This document shows, in pieces, positions 18,174 through 26,944 of a stretch of DNA of 64,000 nucleotides. The DNA comes from Slackia equolifaciens (lineage in GTDB: Bacteria > Actinomycetota > Coriobacteriia > Coriobacteriales > Eggerthellaceae), in NCBI RefSeq assembly GCF_003725995.1, contig NZ_QIBX01000010.1:28447-92446 (forward strand), read 5' to 3'. The position numbers and the translations under genes are program-made. The stretch's first letter is position 1. Every line of letters begins with the position of its first letter. The notes below the pieces were generated by a model, which searched no databases, was not told where the DNA came from, and saw only the letters and a program-made list of their open reading frames with translations.

Positions 18174-19088
18174 CTAGATGCCCTCCCCGTACCCGAAGCG
18201 GCGAATCTGGTTGAGGTCGCGGCGCCAGTTCTTCTTAACCTTGACCTGCAGATCCAAAAACACCTTGCAGCCCAACAGCTGTTCGAGGTCGGCGCGGGCC
18301 TCCACGCCCACCTGCTTGATGGCGCTGCCGCCCTTGCCGATGATGATACCCTTCTGACTGTCGCGCTCCACATACACCGTCGCATAGATGCGATACAGGT
18401 CGCGCTTGCGATCGTACTCGATTTGCTCGGCGTCCACGCCGATAGAATGAGGCACTTCGTCGCGATAGCTGCGCAGGATCTTCTCGCGAATGAACTCGGC
18501 TACGATGACCTCGAAGGGCTGGTCGGTGTCCATATCGTCGGGGAACCATTTGGGGCCTTCAGGCAGCCAGCGACCCACCGCATCCACAAAGCCGTCCACG
18601 TTGAAGCCGGTTTCGGCGGACAGCACGATCTCATCATCCCAGCGGCCGAGCGCACGCGCCGCCTCCAGCTGCTCAAGCGCCACGCCGCGATCGACCAGGT
18701 CGGCCTTGGATATGACCAGGATCTTTTTAGCGCCTCGAACCGCTCGCACCTGAGCGGCCACCCACTCGTCGCCCGTGCCCACCGGCTTGCTCGCGTCAAT
18801 GAGGAACGCGATCACGTCCACATCCTCAAGCGCCTTGATTGCGGAAGTGTTGAGCTCTTCGCCCAACGCGTCGTGCGGCTTATGCAGACCCGGCGTGTCC
18901 ACCATGATCATCTGCATATCATCGCGCGTGAGAATGGCGCGAAAGCGATGGCGAGTGGTTTGCGCCGTGTTGGACGTGATGGCCACCTTATGCCCCACCA
19001 CTGCGTTGATGAGCGTGGACTTGCCCGCGTTGGGGCGCCCCACCAAAGTGACGAAACCGCTCTTAAACTTCTCGTTTTGCTTGGACAT
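18174..19088 (-). CDS. era: GTPase Era
   Basis: Essential GTPase that binds the 3' end of 16S rRNA during 30S maturation. G domain: GRPNAGKSTLINAVVG, TTRHRFRAIL, VDTPGLHKP, ISKADLVD; C-terminal KH domain with GIIIGKGGSAIKQVG. The ATG at 19088 (MSKQNEKFKSGFVTLVG) has GGAG six bases upstream and gives 304 residues, normal for Era. The upstream extension of the frame is not conserved. Confidence 0.96.
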   Translation of the reverse strand: MSKQNEKFKSGFVTLVGRPNAGKSTLINAVVGHKVAITSNTAQTTRHRFRAILTRDDMQMIMVDTPGLHKPHDALGEELNTSAIKALEDVDVIAFLIDASKPVGTGDEWVAAQVRAVRGAKKILVISKADLVDRGVALEQLEAARALGRWDDEIVLSAETGFNVDGFVDAVGRWLPEGPKWFPDDMDTDQPFEVIVAEFIREKILRSYRDEVPHSIGVDAEQIEYDRKRDLYRIYATVYVERDSQKGIIIGKGGSAIKQVGVEARADLEQLLGCKVFLDLQVKVKKNWRRDLNQIRRFGYGEGI

Positions 19089-19322
19089 GAAAGTCTCCGT
19101 TCTATCATCGACGAACGCCCCTGTGCGTTCGCGCCTTGCAGTTTCTGCGTTGAGTGCGAAGGGGCCATGCTCGGGCAGCCCCGCTCGCACGAAAGCCACT
19201 GCGCCCTCTCGGACGCAAAAGGCCAAAAGGCAGGAACCAAAAGCCCGCTGGCCTGCCTGCCGTGCGGGGCCGCGCATGAAGCCTTCTTCGTTCTCCGCCC
19301 CACCCTGCGGCTCTACGGTGCA

Positions 19323-20279
19323 TCAGCTGCGCTCGGCGGCCTTCTCATAGGCCTCCACAATGCGCGCGACAAGATTGTGCCGCACAACATCGCGCCCGGT
19401 CAACTCGCAAAATGCAATATCCTCCACATCCGCCAGAATCCGGCGCACGTGTTTAAGGCCGGACGCCCCGCGCGGAAGATCGATCTGCGTGGCATCGCCC
19501 GTGACCACCATCTTTGAGTTGAATCCCAATCGTGTGAGGAACATCTTCATCTGCTCGGGCGTAGTGTTTTGCGCCTCGTCCAGGATGATGAAGCTGTCGT
19601 TGAAGGTGCGGCCGCGCATGAACGCCAGCGGGGCGATCTCGATAACGCCGCCTTCGATGAGCTGCTTGGCGCGCTCCATGTCGGTCATGTCAAAGAGGGC
19701 GTCGTAGAGCGGCCTGATATAGGGGTCCACCTTTTCCGTGAGCGTGCCGGGCAGAAATCCCAGGCTCTCGCCGGCCTCCACCACGGGACGCGTGAGAATG
19801 ATACGGCCTACCTCTTTGCGTTTGAGCGCCGCCACCGCCATGGCCATGGCCAGATAGGTCTTGCCCGTACCTGCGGGCCCGATGCCGAACGTCACCGTAT
19901 TTTCGCGGATGGCGTCCACATAGCGCTTTTGCCCCGCAGTCTTGGGCCTGATGGCTCGCCCGCGATAGGTGAGCAGGATGTCCTCGCGCAGCATGGCGGG
20001 CGCAAACGCCCCCTGGCGCAGAAGTTCCACGGCGCGCCGGGCATCCTCCGCCGTGGGAGGAGTGCCCGAAGCCGCCATCTTGATAAAATCGCTGAACAAT
20101 GCCGTAAGGCTTTGCACCTCGAGCGGATCCCCGGAAAGGCGCACGGTATTGCCCCGCACGGTGATGCGGGCGGCAAAGGCGCGCTGCACCTCGTGGAGGA
20201 CGGAATCGGCAGGCCCCACGATAGAGGTCATCTCGACGTGTTCGGGCAAGGTGAGGGTGATTTGCGTATCGTTAGTCAT
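19323..20279 (-). CDS. phoH: PhoH-like ATPase
   Basis: P-loop ATPase of the PhoH family, commonly found next to ybeY and era and associated with RNA metabolism. Walker A is GPAGTGKTYLAMAMA, then RIILTRPVVEAGE, Walker B FIILDEAQNTT and VVTGDATQIDLP. About 100 N-terminal residues are a KH-like region typical of the longer form. The ATG at 20279 is preferred because it lies 7 bases after a TACAAT -10 box within TGGTACAAT (20287-20292) and has no Shine-Dalgarno, which suggests leaderless translation. The 234 bases between phoH and era do not contain ybeY, which normally sits there. Confidence 0.92.
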   Translation of the reverse strand: MTNDTQITLTLPEHVEMTSIVGPADSVLHEVQRAFAARITVRGNTVRLSGDPLEVQSLTALFSDFIKMAASGTPPTAEDARRAVELLRQGAFAPAMLREDILLTYRGRAIRPKTAGQKRYVDAIRENTVTFGIGPAGTGKTYLAMAMAVAALKRKEVGRIILTRPVVEAGESLGFLPGTLTEKVDPYIRPLYDALFDMTDMERAKQLIEGGVIEIAPLAFMRGRTFNDSFIILDEAQNTTPEQMKMFLTRLGFNSKMVVTGDATQIDLPRGASGLKHVRRILADVEDIAFCELTGRDVVRHNLVARIVEAYEKAAERS

Positions 20280-20286
20280 GCGCATC

Positions 20287-20292
20287 ATTGTA
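20287..20292 (-). promoter_or_regulatory. Extended -10 box of phoH
   Basis: TGGTACAAT on the minus strand fits an extended -10 promoter (TGn then TACAAT). Seven bases separate it from the ATG at 20279, so the predicted transcript would begin at or next to the start codon. No clear -35 box is seen. Confidence 0.5.
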
Positions 20293-20385
20293 CCAGAGGT
20301 TGGAAGCGCCCATGTATGGCCTGTGCAAACTCTCGGTTGAGGATGGCCGAGGGACGCGCCGCATCCGCTCGAATCGAAAAGCCAG

Positions 20386-21267
20386 TCAAGCGTCTGCCGG
20401 GCGAGGGTGGAACGTGTAGCACTGTCCATCCGGCGCGGCATGCCTGATGACGATTATGCGAAACGCCTCCTCAAGAAGGCCGCCCTCCGCCACGTCCGAA
20501 GGCGCGCCCTGGCCCATGAGACGCCCCTGAGCCATCACTGCGATCTCGTCGCAATAGCGAAGCGCCAGGTCCAAATCGTGCAGGACCGCCACCGCCGTGC
20601 GCCCCCCGTCGTGCACAACCCGACGAACCAATGAGAGCATCTCGTGCGCCGCGCCGATATCCAGCGCGCTCGTGGGCTCGTCCAAAAGCATCAGGCGCGC
20701 ATCTTGCGAAAGAAGCATCGCCAGATAGGCGCGCTGGCGTTGGCCCCCTGAAAGCTCGCGCACCGGTCGATCCTTGAGGCGGAGCACGCCCGCCTCGTCC
20801 ATGGCCGTATGCGCCGCACGAACATCGCGAGCGTCCATCGGGGCGAGCAGACGACGGTGGGCGTGGCGGCCGCACAGCGCGAGCTCCTCCACCGTCATAT
20901 TGGGCAGCGGCATCCGCTGGGGAAGGTACGACACCTGGCGCGCCCGTTCGCGAGCGCTCAACGCGCCCACCGCGCAGGACCCGTCAAGCAAAAGCACCTC
21001 GCCCGCAGCCGGTGCGGCAAGCCCCGCAGCAAGCTTGAGCACGGTGGATTTACCCGAGCCGTTGGGCCCCACGATGCCCATGAGAATGCCGGAGGGAACT
21101 CCCAGATTGAACCCTTTCAGCACAGGCGCCTTTCCGTATGCGAAGTCCACGTCGCGCATCGTTAGCGCATACGGCAGACTGATCCTGCGCGCCTCGTCGG
21201 GCGATGCCGCGAACAGCCGCGCATCTGCCGCGAGCGCAGAGGCGCCCGCCTCGACCGCACCGCTCAT
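20386..21267 (-). CDS. Iron-siderophore/cobalamin-type ABC transporter, ATP-binding protein
   Basis: ATPase of a type II (FecE/BtuD-like) importer: Walker A GPNGSGKSTVL, Q-loop SYLPQRMPLP, signature LSGGQRQR, Walker B LMLLDEPTSALD and switch AVLHDLDLAL. About 35 N-terminal residues rich in Ala precede the domain. It follows the permease gene by 12 bases and ends the three-gene operon (binding protein, permease, ATPase). The metal or cofactor cannot be told from sequence. Confidence 0.92.
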   Translation of the reverse strand: MSGAVEAGASALAADARLFAASPDEARRISLPYALTMRDVDFAYGKAPVLKGFNLGVPSGILMGIVGPNGSGKSTVLKLAAGLAAPAAGEVLLLDGSCAVGALSARERARQVSYLPQRMPLPNMTVEELALCGRHAHRRLLAPMDARDVRAAHTAMDEAGVLRLKDRPVRELSGGQRQRAYLAMLLSQDARLMLLDEPTSALDIGAAHEMLSLVRRVVHDGGRTAVAVLHDLDLALRYCDEIAVMAQGRLMGQGAPSDVAEGGLLEEAFRIIVIRHAAPDGQCYTFHPRPADA

Positions 21268-21279
21268 TTTTCGTCCGCC

Positions 21280-22341
21280 TCACTCATTCGATGCGCCCTT
21301 CGCCTTGAGAACCAGGTAGATAAAAAACGGTCCGCCCAACAGCGCCATGAGAATGCCCACCGGCACTTCGTAGGGGGCGAAGGCCACGCGCGCCACCAAA
21401 TCACACGCCACTACGAGAGAGGCGCCCGCAAGCGCGCTCGCCGCGATGACCACGCGGCTCGAGTGGCCAAAGAAATACCGAACCAGGTGGGGCACCACCA
21501 GCCCGACGAAACCCAGAAGCCCCGCGATGCTCACCGCCGAGCCCGCAAGGAGCGCCGCGACGGACAGGCACGCGAAGCGGCTTTGCGCCACGCCCACGCC
21601 GAGCGCATGCGCCGCGGCGTCGCCCAAGGAGAGGATATCGAGCCTACGCGCAAGCAGGAGCGAAGCGGCAAGCCCCGCGGCGATGCCCGCAGCGGGAGCT
21701 CCGAGCGCATCGATTCTCGTGCCCGCAACGCCGCCCACGAGAAACCCCGATGAGCCCACGTAGGCATCGGGATCCACGATAAGCACCGCGTTCATGCCGG
21801 CTCCGAATATCGCTGTGAGCGCCATGCCCGCAAGAATCACCGCGAGCTTCGAAGCCCCCGATCCCGCCGAAATCAGAAACACCGCCGTCGCCGCGGCAAG
21901 CGCCCCCATGAAGGCAGCCACAGGAGTCAGCATCGCCGCTGCGGGGAAAAGAGCGGCCGAAGCGAGCACAGCCAGGCCCGCGCCCGCGTTCACGCCGATA
22001 ACGTTGGGGCTCGCGAGCGGATTGTTGAGCACCCCCTGGATGACCGCGCCCGCCGCCGCAAGCGCGCATCCCGCAAGCGCCGCAGCAGCCACGCGCGGCA
22101 GGCGAACGTTCACGAGGATATTGCGCGCGCCCTCATCGAGCGGCGCCCCGCACAACAGGGCGAACAGGTCGCTCGCATTCACATCGCTCGGCCCCATCAC
22201 AGCCGCCGCGACGCACACGACCACAAGCAGCACAGTCAGAGCCGCAAAGCGCGGAGCGTATGAAGATCGGCATGAGACGCCCTCCCCCAGCGCCTCGCCC
22301 CGCGCACTGCGCCCGCTGCCGTGTTGCAAAGCAAACGACAC
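21280..22341 (-). CDS. FecCD-family ABC transporter permease
   Basis: Membrane channel of the type II importer. The 353-residue, strongly hydrophobic protein carries FecCD/BtuC features: VNVRLPRVAAAALAGCALA, AGAVIQGVLNNPLASPNVIG, and the late GLLGFVGLVVPHLVRYFFG that contacts the ATPase. About nine to ten membrane segments are expected. Its start is two bases after the binding-protein stop, so translation is probably coupled. Confidence 0.93.
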   Translation of the reverse strand: MSFALQHGSGRSARGEALGEGVSCRSSYAPRFAALTVLLVVVCVAAAVMGPSDVNASDLFALLCGAPLDEGARNILVNVRLPRVAAAALAGCALAAAGAVIQGVLNNPLASPNVIGVNAGAGLAVLASAALFPAAAMLTPVAAFMGALAAATAVFLISAGSGASKLAVILAGMALTAIFGAGMNAVLIVDPDAYVGSSGFLVGGVAGTRIDALGAPAAGIAAGLAASLLLARRLDILSLGDAAAHALGVGVAQSRFACLSVAALLAGSAVSIAGLLGFVGLVVPHLVRYFFGHSSRVVIAASALAGASLVVACDLVARVAFAPYEVPVGILMALLGGPFFIYLVLKAKGASNE

Positions 22342-22343
22342 GG

Positions 22344-23474
22344 CTACTCCTCGAATGCATCCGAGAGCGCCTTGTATGCCTCATCCCAATGCGCGTTAGG
22401 CTTGTAGAGGAAGAGCGCCTTGTCGAGCACGACGCAGTGCCCCTTCTTTACGGCCGAAAGCTCGGACCATGCCGGCACATCCATGGTTGCCGCCTTCAAG
22501 TTACGCTCGGCCGCCGCGTCGTCGTCGCCCATCGGCACAAGGAAGATATAGTCGGGATCGGTCTTGAGCAGGGCCTCGAGACCAAAATCGGAAAGAAGGC
22601 TCGGATTCTCGTCGGCGATATTGACGGCACCCAGATCGTTTAGAATGGCGCCCGCCGTGCTCGACGAGGGAAGCACTCTGATACCCTGAGAATACGTCGT
22701 CAGAAGCGCCACGCGCGCGCCTTGCGGAACGCTCTTCCTCCCGGCATCGATCGCGTCGGAGACCTTTGCCTTAAGGTCGTCGCCGTTGCTCGCATACAAA
22801 TCGTCGCGCCCCGTGATGTCGCAGCAAACCCTCAACATGCGGAGATAATCGTCGAATGTTGTCACGTTGAAATACGCCACCGAAACGCCCGACGCCTCGA
22901 GCGCGTCTTTCAAATCGGTCTGGGCCACGCCGCCTCCCCGCCCCGAAGACGAGCCCGTCATGATCACGAAATCCGGATTGCACGCGAGAATGGATTCGAG
23001 GCTCAAGCCGCTGAAATCTCCCACCGACTGCACGTTCGCCTCATCGATGCCGTAGTCGGCGAACGCGTCCTGGCTCGCACCCACAAGGGTGCCTCCCGCA
23101 AGCTGCCACACATCCGCAAAGCTGCCCATGCAGGCCACCACGCGCTGGGGGTTATTCACCGTGACCTGATTGCCAAGGTCGTCGGTAAACGCATAGCCTT
23201 CCTGCGGCTGCGCAGCGGAAGATTCCTGAGAGCTCGAGCCCGCTTTTTCTCCGCCGCCCGAGCACCCCGCCAATGCAAAAGGCGCTATCAGACACAATGC
23301 CAATGATGCCGCCAATGTGACACGAGCCGCGCGCCATGCAGACGCGCCATGCCCGCCCCGCTCATCTCGCATGACGCCTTGCGACCCGCCATCGCGTGAC
23401 GCGCTGCAGCCTTGCTCTGCACCGTTGCCGCGCTCACGTGCTGCGGAGCGCAGTTTTCCGCCGATTCGAGCCAT
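22344..23474 (-). CDS. ABC transporter substrate-binding lipoprotein (iron/cobalamin type)
   Basis: Captures the substrate outside the cell for the FecCD-type importer. An unusually long N terminus (about 50 residues) precedes a lipoprotein signal ending ALAGC. The mature part is a type II (helical backbone) binding protein: DDLGNQVTVNNPQRVVACMGS, FADYGIDEANVQSVGD, LESILACNPDFVIMTGSSSG, LNDLGAVNIADENP. The ATG at 23474 has GAGAGG seven bases upstream; an internal ATG at 23372 is a possible alternative. No cobalamin riboswitch is visible upstream, which slightly favours iron. Confidence 0.9.
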   Translation of the reverse strand: MARIGGKLRSAARERGNGAEQGCSASRDGGSQGVMRDERGGHGASAWRAARVTLAASLALCLIAPFALAGCSGGGEKAGSSSQESSAAQPQEGYAFTDDLGNQVTVNNPQRVVACMGSFADVWQLAGGTLVGASQDAFADYGIDEANVQSVGDFSGLSLESILACNPDFVIMTGSSSGRGGGVAQTDLKDALEASGVSVAYFNVTTFDDYLRMLRVCCDITGRDDLYASNGDDLKAKVSDAIDAGRKSVPQGARVALLTTYSQGIRVLPSSSTAGAILNDLGAVNIADENPSLLSDFGLEALLKTDPDYIFLVPMGDDDAAAERNLKAATMDVPAWSELSAVKKGHCVVLDKALFLYKPNAHWDEAYKALSDAFEE

Positions 23475-23624
23475 CTTTATTCCTCTCTCTTTATGCAGTT
23501 CCTCATCGACGTGCTCTCAGGAGCGCGTCGCGCAGACGGGCCGCGCGTCAGCCGCGGCCCAAATATGCCACGGCAACGGCTCAAACGTCTGAAACTGAAA
23601 CGCCCCTGATCGCCTTGAAGATAG

Positions 23625-24620
23625 CTAGATTGCAAGCTTCAAGCCATGGGCGCAGTAATCGTCTTGCGCCATGTAGTCGCCATCGTGATAGTACGCTGCG
23701 CGTGCTCGACATCCGCCGCATCCCTCGGCGTAGTCGCACGTGCCGCATGCCCCCGCATAGGCGCGGGTACGCAAACGCTGAAACACAGGGCTCTCGCGCC
23801 AGATTTCATCAAACGGACGCTCACGCACGTCCCCCGCTGCTTCTTCCATATAGGCGCAAGGACGAACGATGCCTTCGGCGCCCACGACGCAGTATGTGAG
23901 TCCCGCCAGGCACCCACGCGAGAAGCGCGTATTCACGTCAAGCTCCTGCGCGACACGGGTGAACTGAGGTGCGCAGGTGGGCTTTACGTCTATCGCGACC
24001 TCGGATTGCTTGCGCATAATGGCGCGCAGCAGCTCCTCGTTCTGGCGCACCTCGAGCGCCGTGTCGCCGATCATCTTGCCGCGACCCACGGGAATCAGAA
24101 AGAAGATGTAATGCCCCACGGCGCCGATGCGTTGAGCAAAATCAGTAATGTCGCATATCTCCTCGCGATTCCAATCGACCACCGTGGTGTGAATCTGAAA
24201 CGGCAGCCCGGCCTTCTTGCAGCTCTCGATGCCCGCCATCGTTAGCTCGTGGGCGTGCTCCAGCCCGCGAAATCGATCGTGCTTGGCGAAATCCAGACTA
24301 TCCACGCTGATACCCATCGCGCATGCGCCCGCCTCTTTGAGCCCACGCGCCACATCATCGGTCAGAAGCGTGCCGTTGGTGCCGAAAACCGGTCGAAGCC
24401 CCGCACGAGCGGCATGCTCCACCAGCTCGAAAATATCGGCGCGCAAAAGCGGCTCTCCCCCGCTGAAGATCATGATTTTGAAGCCAGCGGCGGCAATCTG
24501 GTCGATGAGCGCCTTGCCCTCCTCGGTGGAAAGCTCCCGCTGCTGCCGCACATCGGCATCTTGATAGCAATGCGCACAGCGCAAGTTGCACTCGTTGGTG
24601 GTCATCCAGGAAACGATCAT
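23625..24620 (-). CDS. AhbD/NirJ-like radical SAM protein with SPASM-type Cys
   Basis: Radical SAM enzyme: ECNLRCAHCYQDAD contains the CxxxCxxC triad for the catalytic [4Fe-4S] cluster, followed by IFSGGEPLLRADIF, PVFGTNGTLLT, GISVDSLDFAKHD and HTTVVDWNREE. The C-terminal Cys (RGCLAG, RPCAYM, GACGTCDYAEGCGGC) would bind additional clusters. The wording resembles AhbD, which decarboxylates Fe-coproporphyrin III in the siroheme-dependent heme pathway, but related enzymes modify peptides, so the substrate is not certain. The ATG at 24620 (MIVSWMTTNECN) has GGGGA upstream. It sits directly upstream of an iron-type importer. Confidence 0.75.
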   Translation of the reverse strand: MIVSWMTTNECNLRCAHCYQDADVRQQRELSTEEGKALIDQIAAAGFKIMIFSGGEPLLRADIFELVEHAARAGLRPVFGTNGTLLTDDVARGLKEAGACAMGISVDSLDFAKHDRFRGLEHAHELTMAGIESCKKAGLPFQIHTTVVDWNREEICDITDFAQRIGAVGHYIFFLIPVGRGKMIGDTALEVRQNEELLRAIMRKQSEVAIDVKPTCAPQFTRVAQELDVNTRFSRGCLAGLTYCVVGAEGIVRPCAYMEEAAGDVRERPFDEIWRESPVFQRLRTRAYAGACGTCDYAEGCGGCRARAAYYHDGDYMAQDDYCAHGLKLAI

Positions 24621-25068
24621 CGGCAGATCCCCTTCGCGTCCTCGCCGCAAGGCGGGTATGACAGTGCATGAGCCCGAGCGAACCTCGTTCGGGTTTAAGC
24701 GGAGGATCGGCGCAATCGGCACCGCCACACTACATGGTGCTTTTCAGGAAGTTTGCACGTTGGAGGCGCCCCGGATGCCCAAACGGCCGCGAGCCCCACC
24801 CGATAACCGCATGCCTCGGGTGCCACGGAGGCTTCGTGGGACGCGCGCGACCCGCCGCACGCATGAGGTTACGGCACGACGCGGCGTCGCCGTCCACCCA
24901 GCCGAACGCAGATTCACACCATCGGCGCAGATATACCGCAACCGGCGCACTGACGCCGCGTCATCGCCGGCCGTTGATGGCATCACGCTCCGATTCGTTG
25001 GCTCCGTCTGCCTCGCTTGCTTTGCGAGCACAGTTTCTCCGCATGCCGCTATGCTTTGCCCGCTCCAT

Positions 25069-25245
25069 CTGCCCGTGTCCCGCGCGATCCGCATGCCCCG
25101 TCTGCTCCACCTATCCGCGCGTCCCGCGCGCTCCGCATGCCTCGTCCGCCCCATCCATCCGCGTGTCCTGCGCGCTCCACATGCCTCGTCCGCCCATCCA
25201 TCCGCGCGTCCCGCGCGCTCCGCATGCCTTGCCTATTCCGCCCAT
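25069..25245. repeat. Four degenerate tandem repeats of about 43-46 bases
   Basis: Units begin near 25069, 25112, 25157 and 25200 and share the core gtcccgcgcgctccgcatgc with a few changes each. They lie in the gap between the radical SAM and NdpA-like genes; no coding function is apparent. Confidence 0.75.
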
Positions 25246-25458
25246 CTCACGCACTACGAACTCTTCGGTAGAAAAAAGCCCTTATTTGCTAACTTTTCGA
25301 CCCTGCGGTAGAGAAACAGCGTTATATGTACGTCCCAAAGCGCACCGCGGGGAGCTGTAGCTATTATCTATAAAAGACGAGCAGGCATTTTAAGAATTGT
25401 TAGAGCCTCTTTGATACAAAGCGAGAGTCACCCATCGGCTCGAGAGCACAAATAACGC

Positions 25459-25513
25459 CATTTTGGGAAACGCATTCGCCATTCTTAGCAAATAATGCGT
25501 TTTTTGGAAATGG
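25459..25513. repeat. Interrupted inverted repeat
   Basis: CCATTT-tggg-AAACGCATT on the left mirrors AATGCGTTT-tttgg-AAATGG on the right around a 17-base loop, in an AT-rich stretch about 55 bases beyond the stop of the NdpA-like gene. It might work as a weak terminator on the plus strand (six T after the inner stem). Confidence 0.5.
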
Positions 25514-25566
25514 ATCTCCCTGCGAAGCGCCATGAAGCGGCATCTCCTTGCGGCCGCGCCCAGCGC

Positions 25567-26628
25567 CTAGCGGTTCTCGATATGGCCGATGTTTTTGAGT
25601 TCGATAGAGATAAGCCCATTGGGCTCGCTGATAAACTCGATGAAATCAGGGTTGGTCGAGTATTCCGAGGGAAACGTGATCTCGATGCCGGTATCGGTGC
25701 GGATCTTGTGGTTGCGCGCCACGCGCTCCACGGCCTTCTTCTCCACGGGCACGCGCTCGGGCACCTCGGCAGCCACCGCCTCCTCGAAACGACGCTGCAG
25801 CGGCTCGTCGTCGAACACTTCGGCGCCCAAATCCCACGGCGCCAAATACTCCAACTCCTCCGTCGCCTCGCTCATCATGGCGGCCTTGGCCTTGGAAAGC
25901 GCAGCGGCACTGTTGGCCCCGTACTCGTCGGCCACTTCCTCCACGATGCGCACCACCGTATCAAGCACTTCCTTGCTGGACGCTTCGCTCGAGCATTGAA
26001 GCAGCCCGTCGGGAATGAGATAGCGCTCCTCGCCCGAAATCTCACGCGGCTTATCGGCGAAAGAGACCGCCAGCGTTTCGGCGTCCACGAGCGCATAGGA
26101 CGACACCTTCTGCGACGGATTGGGAAGAATCGCGAAGTGACGCTTCACGTCCACACACGTGCCGCCCGTCTCGCCGGAACCGACCTCGTGCATGTACGCT
26201 TGACGGCTTTCGAGCAAAAACATGCCAAAGTGACGCTTTCCCTGCGCCTTATAGGCCGCCTCCATCTCCTCCTCAGTCGCGTCGGCAGGAGGCTTTGGCG
26301 CATCCTCTTCGAAATCTAGCACCAGAAGGTCGCAGGACTCCGGCTTTTCCATATGGCCTAGCTCCGCAGCGAGGAACTGCGCGACCTGAACCGAAAGATC
26401 GATGAAGTCGCGCTCTCCGCGGAAATACGAACGGAGCTCGCCCGCGAACATGCTGTCGTCGGCAAACGTGCCGCGCTTCGCGTCGATTGAGCCCAGCGCC
26501 TTTTTCGCATGGCTCACGCAGTATTTCTTGGCGTTCTTATTCGTCAGATCGAGCTCTTCCTCAGAGAACACGTTTACGCACGACACGAAATCAAACACGT
26601 GCAAAATGGCATGATTGATGCGAAACAT
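25567..26628 (-). CDS. Nucleoid-associated protein of the NdpA/YejK type
   Basis: The 353-residue product resembles the 37-kDa nucleoid-associated protein family: MFRINHAILHVFDF at the N terminus (family members start with a similar strand), a middle part with LRSYFRGERDFIDLSVQVAQFL and FGMFLLESRQAYMH, and the C-terminal DTGIEITFPSEYS and ISIELKNIGHI. Family members bind DNA and form part of the nucleoid; the exact role is poorly known. The ATG at 26628 is preceded by GAAGGCGG. A strong terminator stands 50 bases upstream of it. Confidence 0.7.
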   Translation of the reverse strand: MFRINHAILHVFDFVSCVNVFSEEELDLTNKNAKKYCVSHAKKALGSIDAKRGTFADDSMFAGELRSYFRGERDFIDLSVQVAQFLAAELGHMEKPESCDLLVLDFEEDAPKPPADATEEEMEAAYKAQGKRHFGMFLLESRQAYMHEVGSGETGGTCVDVKRHFAILPNPSQKVSSYALVDAETLAVSFADKPREISGEERYLIPDGLLQCSSEASSKEVLDTVVRIVEEVADEYGANSAAALSKAKAAMMSEATEELEYLAPWDLGAEVFDDEPLQRRFEEAVAAEVPERVPVEKKAVERVARNHKIRTDTGIEITFPSEYSTNPDFIEFISEPNGLISIELKNIGHIENR

Positions 26629-26673
26629 GACAACCGCCTTCGCGATGGAGAATGAACAACGGCACGTAAGCAT

Positions 26674-26707
26674 ACCAAAAAAGAAGCCCGTCGAAGCGGG
26701 CTTCTTT
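26674..26707 (-). terminator. Intrinsic terminator upstream of the NdpA-like gene
   Basis: AAGAAGCCCG (26681-26690) and CGGGCTTCTT (26697-26706) form a perfect 10-base-pair stem with a 6-base loop; on the minus strand TTTTTT follows. It is the second minus-strand terminator after hyaC. Confidence 0.85.
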
Positions 26708-26819
26708 GAATCTGTGGGTTGGCACATGAGCAGCACGAAAGTCCGACTCCCCTGATGACCAGGCCGCATGTCCGTCTGCCAAGCGCATTCAAGATCTGTG
26801 CGGCGCCGCCCTGGACAAC

Positions 26820-26856
26820 AAAAAAGGAGCGCACCGCCGTCAATGCGGTGCGCTCC
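26820..26856 (-). terminator. Intrinsic terminator of the hydrogenase operon
   Basis: GGAGCGCACCGC (26826-26837) pairs perfectly with GCGGTGCGCTCC (26845-26856), and TTTTTT follows on the minus strand. It lies about 90 bases after the hyaC stop. Confidence 0.92.
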
Positions 26857-26944
26857 GAGATACGCATGCAGGCAGCTGGAAAGTCCGACCGTCGCGCGAT
26901 GTCTCAACGAGAGGTTACGACGACCGCATGAGCCGCGTATCCAT

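Larger units (their letters stand above)
24621..25566. other. Gene-free region, 946 bases
   Basis: No frame here resembles a known protein; long open frames are by-products of high GC. It holds a degenerate tandem repeat (25069-25245), then an AT-richer stretch from about 25260 to 25520 with an inverted repeat at 25459-25513. The composition shift may mark an old insertion. Confidence 0.6.

Noticed and set aside
22344..23624. Cobalamin riboswitch in front of the FecCD-type importer
   Set aside because: The 150 bases upstream of the binding-protein gene show no B12-box-like sequence or long structured leader.
26868..26905. Similarity of GGAAAGTCCGAC to the conserved RNase P RNA segment
   Set aside because: Only about ten bases agree, the remaining conserved blocks are absent, and the distance to the coding region is too short.
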